A DNA stretch of 64,000 nucleotides from the NCBI GenBank assembly GCA_023525975.1, contig CM042030.1, positions 32,730,350 through 32,794,349 of the forward strand, given 5' to 3'. Below are positions 23,793-34,118 of the stretch, in pieces; position 1 is the stretch's first letter; each line of letters starts with the position of its first letter. The position numbers and the translations under genes were made by a program. This stretch comes from Smallanthus sonchifolius (lineage: Eukaryota; Streptophyta; Magnoliopsida; Asterales; Asteraceae). The notes below the pieces were generated by a model, which saw only the letters and a program-made list of their open reading frames with translations, did no database searches and had not been told where the DNA came from.

Positions 23793-24664
23793 GTCTAACA
23801 GAAAAACAATGAAAAAGTTGTAAGTGATAATGAAATATGAAATGTCGAATATAGAAGTTCTTATGGGTTTTAGAGTTTGACTAGTCATAACGCCGAACCT
23901 TCACGATAGTATTTTAGAAATACGCTTGACCTATAAGTAATGTATCCCTATGGAGAATTCCCAGGAAAGAGGGGTGAAAATTAAGACACACTTAAGTACC
24001 CTATCTTTCCTTAGCCAGAATTCCTCATGGGTTTACACACTCTTCCAGCCATCATGTATTAATAATACTATTGTTAGGCTCATGGTTAAGATGAGAATTG
24101 TTGTGAACTGGGCTTTGAGGCCCAAAGTAAGATTTATGCATTTTAGTGGGCTTCTTCTTCTTGTAGGATAGATGGGCTTCTTGGTTTATTATTGGTGGAC
24201 ATTAGGCCCAATAATTTAAGTCTTTGTTCATGAAGGTGATGGTATCATGTATGGGAGTCCAATGGTGTATAAATAATTTGGTGTGTATGTGTGTGTGTGT
24301 TAAACTTAGGATAGTGTTTTAAATAAATTAAGAAAGTAGCAAGGAATATAAGAAAAAAGTTGACAGGAAATGTGACACATAAACTGTTGAGTATTGTATC
24401 ATGTGATGTAATCATATAGTATAACATGTAAAGATATTCACAGGGGAAATAATCATATAGCATGTAGGTAGTAATGAGTGTAGGCATGAAGTGTGACACA
24501 TAAGTCATTATGTATTGTATCATGTAGTGTAAGTACTTAGGATAGCATGTAAAAATAATCACACATGAATTGATAATGTAACATGTAGTAGCATAGCATT
24601 GTATGGGTGTCCTAAAGTTATAGTATAGGTCAAGAGTGTCTAATAACCTAGTTCCCTATAACCA
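23793..24664 (-). other. Leader of H between primer site and ORF
   Basis: Noncoding; similar in position and partly in sequence to the leaders of A and F. It includes GGGAATTC next to a stem AGGAAAGA (23963-23970) / TCTTTCCT (24004-24011), the counterpart of the A/F hairpin. A (GT)n-like run sits near 24282-24300. Confidence 0.55.
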
Positions 24665-24665
24665 A

Positions 24666-24678
24666 GGCTCTGATACCA
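24666..24678 (-). promoter_or_regulatory. Primer-binding site of H (initiator Met-tRNA type)
   Basis: The minus strand reads TGGTATCAGAGCC, separated from the LTR end (...GTGTGACA) by the three bases GAT, as in F. Confidence 0.9.
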
Positions 24679-24681
24679 ATC

Positions 24682-25788
24682 TGTCACACCCCGACCGATG
24701 GCGGAATCATCGGGGCGGGACATGTAAGACTGTTCATGAGCACAAGGTTGACTAGATTGTAATATATTAAATCCATTCCCATTCAAACAAACACGAAACA
24801 AGTTCAAAGTACATAATGAAATACAATTTGTCTTTGATTTAATATTAACTAGGTCCAAAGCCTACGTGTACCATGTCTTGATCAAACTCAAATGAAAGCA
24901 CCTGAAACATGAATAAAATAAGGTCAACTAAAAAGTTGGTGAGTATAACACAAGTTTGTACATAGCTAGCATATAGTTTGTAAACCAAATCCTTTACATA
25001 ATATGATAAATAAGGCATTTATGGGGAGCCGCTATTGTGTAACCAAGTACAATCAAACCTTTGTAACTAGCATGCAAAACAAAGTGTGTTGTCGGTTTCA
25101 ATCACCGCGTACCATGGGTGGGTTTGTCAGACTCAATAGATCTATCATTGAAAACCGTCGGCTTGAATAGTTAATGATTGCACATAATAAGCATGCAAGA
25201 GTTAGCACAAATAGTCCTCGAGCATAAAGCTCAAATTGCACACATGAATGTAATAGGATTTGTAATTGTGTTGTTTGTGTAAATGTAAACATGTAATTTG
25301 TATATAGTTCATGTTTCACCCCAAAAGTGAAAAAGAGTAAAAGGGGTTGTGAAATACTCACATGTTTTGAAGGCGTAGCTAGCACGAATACTAAGTAGTA
25401 TAATGATCCTTGAGATGCACAAGTTAACCTAAAGTGTAATGTATATTGCATTAATAATGTACAATAGTCTAAGTCTAAGTCTAAGGTTGAATGAGGTTGA
25501 GTGTGGGAATTTGTACAAACGTATATGTGACATTTCATGAAATAAATGCGCGTAAGTTGGTGTTAAAAATTTTTTTTTGAGCACAAACTGTAAGTTCGAA
25601 TTATGTTATGGTTTCAATTAAACTAACAATCGACTTAGGGTTTAATCTAAGTGAAATATAGTTTAAATCCTAAATGGATTATTAATGTTAAAAAGATAAT
25701 TAACTTAAATAAATAAATTTATTTATTTAAAATAAATTAAAGTGTCTCTCAAAGGAATTGTGAATATATATGCTAATAAATACTTAGA

Positions 25789-25825
<37 letters not shown>

Positions 25826-27274
25826 AAATACCACTTAAGACTCTAAATGGATTTTAACGTAAAAATATTTATTTGAAATTAAAAATTAGTTTTGGAAATT
25901 AATGTTTAATGAACTTATATCATCTTAACACAATTTCGTAAGGAAATTATAAAAATTTCATTGTTACAAACAAAGCACTTTGTTTTTGTTACTTTTACGT
26001 TGAAAATGAAGGTTTAAAACAATTTAAATGGCCAATATAATTATTTTACTTTTAGGACCATTTATTTATGTACTAATAGCTCCGGATGGTGTAAAATTTT
26101 ATAAAATTATTTTTATGAAATAAATGGAATGGTAATAATCGTTTTAAAAAAAGGATGGGGCTTGCCGGGGTCGAACCCGGGTCTGCCCGGTGGATGCATC
26201 CGACTCTAACCACTGGGCAAGTGATGGATTACTGATACTGGTCTGGCCCGCAATGGTTTTATGCTACTACAAACAGGTATTGGGTTGCAGGGAACAAATA
26301 GATGTAAAAAGTATGTCGGGTACGGGTTTTGAACCCGCGACCGGCCGCGTATGACTGAAACTGATTAACCAAGTGATCTGGGTAGATACCTTGAGAACAA
26401 TATGAATGTTTAAACTTAAGTCAATCACCCTCCCGTCCCCATTTTCTTCCCCAACCGTCGACCCAAACCCTAGCTTCCCAATCACCCGATCAAGGCCACG
26501 ATTGTTCCTGGATTCAAGGGGCTTTTATTCTACCAACATAAACGAATCTATTGACGTGTGAATTACCTCGTATGATCAAGAATTTGATCGAGTACGTCTG
26601 ACGAAACAGTTTCGGTGGTCTTCGAGTTCTCCACACTAGAATCGGGTCTCAGAACTGTTATGGGGTGGATTTGAGAGTGTAGGGAGCATAATAGGAGTGT
26701 CGCGAAGGCTTCTGGTTTGGTCTCATCAGTTGATTTCAACAACAACGTATGAATTTGTTTGAGGAGGCTTGGCACGGTTACGGGAGGTTTTCGGTTCGAA
26801 TTTATTGAATTTCCGATTCAATCGGATCATTACTCGCATTGAGTAACGTCTACGCACGTTTATAGATCGTTAATGACACCAACATGTATGACGGTTACGG
26901 GTTGCAACGAATTTCGGGTGTGGGGTTTGGATTTGAGTCAAGAATCAATCTGTTTGACTTTCTGAAGTCAACCCAAATCAAGAATGGTTTAATTACAGGT
27001 TTGATCCCTGCAGTTTCCAGTTTCAAAGTTTTGAACTTGGCGGAACTGGTCCCTCGGGTTTGAGTTGAGTTAATTTGGTTAAGGATTTTTTTGTAGTTTA
27101 ATTTATTAAAAGTCAACGGAAAACATAATTTGTCAATTTTTCTTTTGACTTTCAAAGTGAATTATAATTAGATTTTACTAATTACATAACTAGTCCTTGT
27201 AGGGTTTAATGCCGCATCGTTATTTTATTAATTAAAATAAATTAAAATAGTGTCGGTAAATCAGGGATGTTACA
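24682..27274 (-). repeat. 5' LTR of H (2,593 bp)
   Basis: Near-identical to 18318-20913. Begins TGTAACATCCC and ends GGGGTGTGACA on the minus strand, and is followed by the primer site. It contains the second copies of the (AT)n run (about 25791-25822), intron-like pair (24902-25361) and tRNA-like boxes. Confidence 0.93.
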
Positions 27275-27296
27275 CATTACAAACTATGTCCTAACA
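27275..27296 (-). repeat. LTR J fragment, part 2 (LTR start)
   Basis: The minus strand starts TGTTAGGACATAG, identical to the start of B's LTR. It sits in D's post-pol spacer right after ...GGATCACCTTAC, a sequence that in C continues without interruption. 27275-27279 is H's target duplication. Confidence 0.8.
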
Positions 27297-27921
27297 GTAA
27301 GGTGATCCAACTTTTATCTGGATTTGATTTCAATGAATCAGGAATGATTCAAGGGTGAATAGATGCTCAACGGTTGATGTAAAGACATGTCTTGATTCAA
27401 TCTCTCATTACATACTTGTGAGTATGGGCAGTGAGATGAACCGCAGTAATTGTGCTAAAGATATAACCCGAAACTGGTCTCTTAAGAAAATATTTGCTAA
27501 AATTTTACATCCTTTATCTGATAATGATCTTTTTGTATTCTTTTACAGACGCACACATGCATACAAGGGTTCAAATCACAGTTATAGTCTAGATTTAATT
27601 TCCACACTACTAGCGATTCAAAGACGCCTACAGCCTACTGAGAATTCAAATTACTTGTGAATGAGCAGATTAAAAACATAACAATTTAAACAATCAAGTA
27701 AGCATGACGCAATCATTTCCCATATGATCTGTGTATGGCGTTTAGATCATTTTGATGTCCTATCATTTCCTCTTTTCTCAAGATAACTTTGAAATTTTCT
27801 TCATTTTCTATTTTGTTTGAATTTTTGTAAAATATTTGAAAATTAAAAGAACTATACAGAAATTTTAAAAGAAATAAAATTTAACTTTCATGAATTGAAT
27901 TGATTTAAGAAAAAAAAGTTT
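27297..27921 (-). other. Spacer of D after pol (truncated by J)
   Basis: Noncoding. It contains the conserved blocks shared with B, C and G: GATCATTATCAGATAAAG (27512-27529 on the minus strand) and the ATAACCCGAAACTG complement near 27461-27476. The apparent 101-residue plus-strand frame here is a by-product of these blocks. Confidence 0.65.
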
Positions 27922-29902
27922 TCACTCTGGATTGAACATTCCTATCAAGTTGACAAGATGCTCAAAACGGGATCGGTCAAATGCCTTAGTGAAAAGTTCA
28001 GCAAGGTTGTCATCCGTTTGAACCTTTACAAGTTCAATGAGATGCTTTTCAGCACAATCACAGATGAAATGATGGCGAATTTCAATATGTTTAGTTTTGG
28101 AATGTTTCAACGGGTTATTTGTGATGGACATGGTGGCATTGTTGTCAATGAACAGAGGAGTTCCAGTGAAGTTCAAGCCGTAGTCTCTCAATTGCTGCTG
28201 AATCCACAATATCTGAGAACAACCGCTAGCTGCAGCAATGTATTCTACTTCACATGTTGAGACTGCAACCGTTGACTGCTTCTTACACTGCCAGGAAACT
28301 AGTCTGTCTCCCAAGAATTGACATCCACCAGAAGTTGACTTTCTATCAAGGTTACAACCGCCATAATCTGAATAAGTGTAGGCTTTGAAGTCAAAAGACT
28401 AATGCTTAGAGTACCAAAGACCCAATCAAGGTTTCCCTTTCAAGTATCTGAAAATCCTCTTTACAGCTATCATATGAGACTCCTTCGGTTTTACTGAAAC
28501 CTTGAGCACACGCATACATCAAACATTATAACTTGCCTTGAAGCTGTGAGATACATAAGAGATCCGATCATCCCACGGTACAATTTGCAATCCACATCCT
28601 TTCCATCTTTGTCAGGATGCAGACCAGGATAGGTGTGCCATAAGTACTACTACCATTCATCTTGTATTTCGACAAGATGTCCTGCACATACTTAGTTTGA
28701 TGCAGATAAATGTCATCCTCTCTTTGACTGACTTGTAGACCCAGAAAGAACGACAGTTCACCTGTCTTACTCATTTCAAACTTGGACTTAATCACATGTT
28801 CGAATTCCCTACACATCTCTTCATTTGTAGACCCGAAGATAATGTCATCGACATACACTTGTACAAGAAGAATATCACCTACTGCTTTCCATATGAAGAG
28901 GGTCGAGTTAATCTGTCCAGGGTCAAAACCATTAGACAATAGATGTTTAGATAATGTCTCATACCATGCCCTAGGTGCTTGATGAAGACCATAAAGTGCT
29001 TTGTCGAGCTTATACACTTTATTGATATTATGCGGATCTTCAAAGCCGGGAGGTTGAGTGACATAGACCTCTTCATGTACTTTTCCATATAGGAAAGCAC
29101 TCTTCACATCAAGTTGATAGACCTTGAAGCCAACATATGAGGCATAAGCCAGAAACAGTCTAATGGCCACAAGTCTAGCAACTGGCGCATATACTTATGT
29201 GTAATCCAAGCCCTATTGCTGATAAAAACCCTGAACAACCAACCTTGCTTTATTCTTCACCACAACATGACGATCATTCGTCTTGCATTTGAACACCCAT
29301 CTGTTGCCAATTGGTTGTACGCCCCTTGGCAAGTCAATCAAATCCCACACATGCATCTTTTGGAATTGAGACAGTTCTTCTTGCATTGCCTCAATCCAGC
29401 AATTGTCAGTGAGAGCCTCTTTCACATTCTTCGGCTCTAACTGGGACATGAATGCAACACGCAGATATGTTTCCATGACACCAGTGTCAAGTATCTCAGA
29501 GTAGAGACTAGTGTTCTCAGCAATGGTTTGATGATGAGTTTGAATACCGGCATGAGGATCACCAATAATGTTGTCAATTGGATGATTCTTATGTACTCTC
29601 ATCTCTGGTACATTAGGTTCCTGAATTTATGAATTGAGGTTCGTGCTTAATCCCCCATATCCTGTGGTCCAGAAGAAGAAGATTCAATGTTGATTGGATC
29701 AGCTGGAGCTTCATTTCCTACACGAGTGTTAGGATTAGCTTGAGCGTCATTTCCGTCAACATGAACATGTTCGCTGTTATCACCGTCATGAGTTCCAGAT
29801 GCAGATGCAGCATTGGAATAAGGAGTTATAATCGGTACAATAGCACTTGTTGAGAAACTGGAGTCATCACCGCCACCAAATAATTCATATACATTTGCGG
29901 CA
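27922..29902 (-). pseudogene. Element D pol, C-terminal half: RT and RNase H, broken
   Basis: Reading from 29902: end of the integrase region (VYELFGGGDDSS, as in C), linker, RT beginning WVFKCK and KARLVVQGF, YVDD near 28850, LSFFLGLQVSQRED, then a damaged stretch, then RNase H with TCEVEYIAAASG and the end FNPE at 27922. Breaks: frameshift near 29645, TAG and TAA near 29213 and 29195, frameshift near 28630, and disordered sequence 28320-28565. Close similarity to C shows one family. Confidence 0.88.
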
Positions 29903-30444
29903 TGTTGATGCACTTTCATGTGACAACACTCTGGATAGAGTCTTAGTTTGTATTTCTAATGTCTGTAATTTGTCTTTGTATGTAAGAGTCGTTATGTAAT
30001 TGTTTATCGAGTTGTATTTACTTTTACAAAATGTATGTTGCATTTCTTCTAAGTGTTTTGCGCACTTACATGTGCGCAGGAGAAAGCTCATGCGTACTTA
30101 GCAAGTACGCAGGAAGACCCATGCGTACTTGCTAAGTACGCAAGAGCATTTGGTCCTGCGCACTTGCTAAGTGCGCAGGCATCAGGTCTGTATAAATAGG
30201 TTTGGTTCACAGAGGATAAGTACGCAGAACTCATATCTTAAACGAACTCAGTTTGTTAAGTACGCAATTTGTAATCTCTCTGTAACCGTCGAGTATTTAT
30301 AATAGAAAGAGCTTTTATTGTGACTCTCGTGTTTGGTTTACTTTGTTTTAGTTAGACTCTCCACCTAGTCACGGGTATTCCGCACCCGGTCCGACTAGTA
30401 GACCACTTGCATGCAACGATCCGTCACACACGAAGGGACCTACA
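29903..30444 (+). repeat. 5' LTR of C (542 bp)
   Basis: TGTTGATGCAC...GGGACCTACA. Four palindromes at about 30059-30180 (GCGCACTT/AAGTGCGC and GCGTACTT/AAGTACGC arms). TATA-like TATAAATA lies just after the array (about 30190). The 3' LTR is 20 bp shorter because of two deletions. Confidence 0.93.
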
Positions 30445-30446
30445 AG

Positions 30447-30458
30447 TGGTATCAGAGC
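30447..30458 (+). promoter_or_regulatory. Primer-binding site of C
   Basis: TGGTATCAGAGC two bases after the LTR end; initiator Met-tRNA type. Confidence 0.88.
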
Positions 30459-31034
30459 GATTGCTCTTGAATTCGAGTGTTGTAAGTGAGTTTGGAGATG
30501 TTTTTACTGAGTTTTACAAGCAAAATGAGGTATTTTTGTTGATTTTTGTTATAAAAAAGGGGTAGCTCTTGAGCACTCTTTTAGAAGCAAAAATCTCTCA
30601 AAAACCAAATTTTGTTGTGTATTTGAGTTATTTGAGCATCAAAGGTTGGTTAGAAACAAGTTTCTGACCCTTTGGCTCATTTGCATTAATCATCAGGCCA
30701 ATTTTTACCATCTCCGGCGATTTTCCAGTCACCGGAAAAGGTTGGTGAGAGTTGCTGAAAAGATATCCTGCGTACTTACCATTTTTGGCAAAAAGTACAG
30801 TTTTCTGCGTACTTACTAAATACGCAAGAGTTATCTCCTGCGTACTTACAAGTGCACAAGACTGAACTTGTGCGAACTTAAGTTATATCCTGCGTACTTA
30901 ATCATTTCCTCCTGCGTACTTACAAGTACGCAAGAGTAAGTCTTAGATACGCAAGACTATTTCTCAAGTGCGCAAGGCCAATCACAAGTGCGCAACTGTG
31001 TCTGATTTTTCTGAGTTTTGACTAAGTGTTCACT
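30459..31034 (+). other. Leader of C with palindrome array
   Basis: Noncoding. From about 30770 to 31000 it holds about ten degenerate or half palindromes (CTGCGTACTTA, TAAATACGCAAG, CAAGTGCGCAA). The array thus lies in the RNA leader as well as in the LTR. Confidence 0.75.
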
Positions 31035-32775
31035 ATGTCGAACCTTCAGAATCTTGGAAACATGTTAAACTATGATAATGAGATTAGTACACCTCAGAAA
31101 CCACCTAAGTTGCTAAACGTGAACGATTATTCCAATTGGAAGGCATGTTTCGAGCACTACATTTCTTATACCTACTCATCACTATGGATACCAATCCTTG
31201 AGGGATATAAGCATCCCACACACATCTATCTTGATGATGAATTGCCCAAGCCTATTTCTAAACTCGATGAGGAAGAAAAAAAAGCATATGATCGAGAGAA
31301 GAAGGCACTTGGTTCGATCACTATGGCATTAACTCGGGAATTGTTCCACAGTTTCCGAGGGTATGACAATTCTAAGGATTTCTGGAAAGCCTTACAGAAG
31401 AGATTCAAAGGAAATAGTGACATCAAGAAGAGTAAGCGGGATCTTCTCAGGAAGCAGTATGAGTGCTACAGATTCTTTGAGAACGAATCTTTAGATGACC
31501 TCATCTCTAGATACTATCATTTACAGACTGAGTTGAATGCTTTTGACCTCAAGTATCCAGCTGAAGAGATGGTGGAAAAGTTTTTGGATGCTTTACCTCC
31601 CAAATTTGAGATGTACACAACCCTGATGAGGGAAAATCCTAAATTCTATGAGTTTACAGTAGAGGAAGCAATAGGAAAGATTCAAGCTCATGAAATGAAC
31701 TTAAAAAGAAAGGAGAGCTCTGGAAGACCCCAGATACAAGACCCTTCTATGTATCATGGGACGACTTCCACATCCAAGTCATCTGGCTCTGGAATTGTCC
31801 TCTTCACTGGAAATCCTACTGAAGAAGACCACTCAACTGGGTGTGGTGGTCATGCTTGCTATGCTTCAGGATCAGGGTTGGGGTCTCATTATCCAAATAC
31901 CTCAAGAAATCCTCCTGCTACATCCTCAACTAACAACTCAGCTATAGCCAGAATAGCTGAAGATAATGTAGCATTATTCTCATCTTGTATGCTTGCATAT
32001 GAAAACCTCATAGGTGGCAAGCTTACTGATCCAGAGACGATTGAGGAAGATTTTAATCAAATGGATCCTGATGACATGGATATTCAATGGAATATGGCCA
32101 TGCTTTTGAGGAGAGCCAAGCGTTTCCTGAACAGAACAGGAAGAAAGTTTATTGGCGGGCATCCTAATGCCAAGGTCGGATTTGACAAATCTAAAGCCAA
32201 ATGCTACAAGTGTCTGAACTATGGACACTTTGCTCGTGAGTGTCAGAAAGACAGAGCACCTGCCTCTGGTTTTACCCGACCCAGCCAAGGAAACAGCCAT
32301 GGCCAAAACATTCCAAACCACCACAATCAAAGCCAAGGTGGAACGTCCAATGCACTGGTAGCCCAACAGGACGACAACTTTGCTTGGGGCGTTCATCTTG
32401 AGGATGCCATCATCGCACAAACACAGGTTGGTCTTATGGCTGAGATCATGGAAATGATGGAAGCAGAGAGAAGGGAAGCTTCTATGGCTGACCTAAAAGA
32501 GTCTACTACTGCTCCTATAGAAGAAAAGGAGGAAGCTGAAGGAAACGAAACTTCTGTAGCTGAGAAAGAGGAATCGACTGCTGTTGCTCTCATGGCCATT
32601 GGAGAAGCAACAAGTTCATCTCATGAGGTAGACTCTAATCCCTTTTATGTTGTTTCATGTTCTAAGTGTCTAGGGCTAAAACTTGAAAACTCTAAGCTCC
32701 AAGACAAAATCGAACCCCTAAGTATGGCAGCTCTAAACTATAAAGAAAACGAAAAACATTTTAAAGAGTCTATTG
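31035..32775 (+). pseudogene. Element C gag (copia), truncated by E
   Basis: Capsid/nucleocapsid protein. ATG at 31035 (MSNLQNLGNML); the reading frame upstream starts only with GTG. Conserved NDYSNWK and FEHYI near the N-terminus, LFHSFRGYD, NESLDDLISRYYHLQ, AIGKIQAHEMNLKRKE, then knuckle CYKCLNYGHFARECQ near 32200, an NHHNQSQGG stretch, and an acidic coiled-coil-like tail. The frame is open for ~580 codons, then runs into the LTR of E at 32776. Compared with B, the remaining tail, the second knuckle and the basic region are absent. The best-preserved copia gag here. Confidence 0.92.
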
Positions 32776-34027
32776 TGTAAGGCCCCAAACCCGGGAGGCC
32801 TCAGTCGTTGGATTTACTCATTCACAAATAGTTCTTAAACATGAATATCAAATAATGCAGCGGAAAATTTCATTCAACATAACTAAAAACTTGTTCATAC
32901 ATGTGGAAGCGTACATTGTCAAATACATAAACTTAACATAAACAACTCATAACGGGATGCCAGTCTTCATGATCGGTCGGGTAACTCTTCTTGCTTGCCA
33001 AGCATCACCGTCCATCGTCCATACCTGCCTTAACCTGAATGTGCATACTAAAAAGTCAGCTACGCTGGTGAGTTCTAGCATTTCATAAAAACTTTAACAT
33101 CAACATTTGCCAAAAACGTATCATTCATTTAGTAAAACCTTTCACAAAAGCATGTAATAATCTAACATCTTTAAAAAGGTTTCGTACCCATATCATCATC
33201 AACAACATCATAATCATAAACACCGTTAAACGGATCGTTCATTAAAACTTTTAACATTCATTTAAGTCATACATTATTATCAAAATTCTGTATCGTTACG
33301 CGTCTTTGTGTTCCCGAAGGGACCCTTGATGTTGTGGGCAACCGTTACGTATCGCCGTCATTGCCACAACCATTCAATACGTGGGGTCAACCGTTACGTA
33401 TCGCCGTCATTGCCCAACACGCATCTTTCCTTTGGAAATCAACCGTTACGTATCGCCCTCATTGATTTCCCATTACCATTCAATACGTGGGGTCAACCGT
33501 TAGCAAGTGCGCAGGTCCCTCCTCCTGCGCACTTAGCAAGTGCGAAGGTCCCTCCTCCTGCGCACTTAGCAAGTGCGCACGACCTGTTCTTCGCGAAAAA
33601 CCCTAACCTTCGCATTCGGGTCTGATCATGTCAAGATCCCGAACCTGTTGCATTCAAAACGTTCGTTTTCCATTAAGGAACTCAAATCCATGATTATCTT
33701 TCAGTTTCATCCGTTCAAACCTTACATTTTCACCCAAAACCCGAAAACCCAAAAACGAACTAAAACTCAGATTTAGGTCGGATTGTTACCTGAATCGAGT
33801 TTCTGATCCGGAGGTTCTTCTCACGAGTTATGGAGTAACACTTTGCTGAAGTCTCGGGTCGATCCGCCAACTTTCTCTCTCTATGGTTTCTCTCTCTAAA
33901 AGTTGCAAATGAGAGAAAAGGGGTGGCATAAGCTATTTATAGCCCGCTGACCCATCCGACCCGACCCGCCATGCCTCGTTCGTTTATTCCGTTATTATAA
34001 CTGTCGTTTTATTTTTGGGATGTTACA
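32776..34027 (-). repeat. 3' LTR of E (1,252 bp, internally deleted)
   Basis: Plus strand TGTAAGGCCCC...GATGTTACA. Compared with the right copy it lacks the region from ACGTATCGCC repeats to the palindrome array; the junction reads CAACCGTTA|GCAAGTGCGC at about 33500-33506. Three palindromes (GCGCACTTA/CAAGTGCGC arms) remain at 33501-33580. CAACCGTTACGTATCGCC repeats lie at about 33341-33500. Confidence 0.9.
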
Positions 34028-34041
34028 AGTCTACCCCCCTT
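34028..34041 (-). promoter_or_regulatory. Polypurine tract of E
   Basis: The minus strand has AAGGGGGGTAGACT immediately before the LTR start TGTAAC. Confidence 0.8.
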
Positions 34042-34118
34042 ACAATAGGTTTCATCCCCGAAACCTATCATAAGTCAAATAGATGAGGGTACGACTCCCT
34101 CATTTCCTTCTCCGTTTC

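Larger units (their letters stand above)
18318..27274 (-). mobile_element. Element H: complete non-autonomous Ty3-type LTR retrotransposon
   Basis: Two near-identical ~2.6 kb LTRs flank 3.77 kb of internal DNA. A 5-bp target duplication CATTA flanks it (18313-18317 and 27275-27279). On the minus strand, primer site, leader with hairpin, one short ORF, 2.3 kb without genes and a polypurine tract follow in order. No gag, protease, RT or integrase is detectable. LTR ends, primer site, leader and polypurine tract resemble F and A, so its enzymes probably come from an F-like element. Confidence 0.9.
27297..29902 (-). mobile_element. Element D, left block: copia-type spacer and RT/RNase H
   Basis: Minus-strand sequence closely resembling C. 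Its upstream coding half is at 59654-61546. The two halves meet within one codon stretch (...SANDA / AANVYEL...) once C and its target duplication CGGCA are discounted, so C split D. Confidence 0.9.

Noticed and set aside
27355..27660. Similar small ORFs at 27355-27660 and 62886-63119 (shared AKDITRN)
   Set aside because: Both lie antisense to the conserved spacer blocks. B and C lack an equivalent frame, so the similarity is of DNA rather than of a protein.
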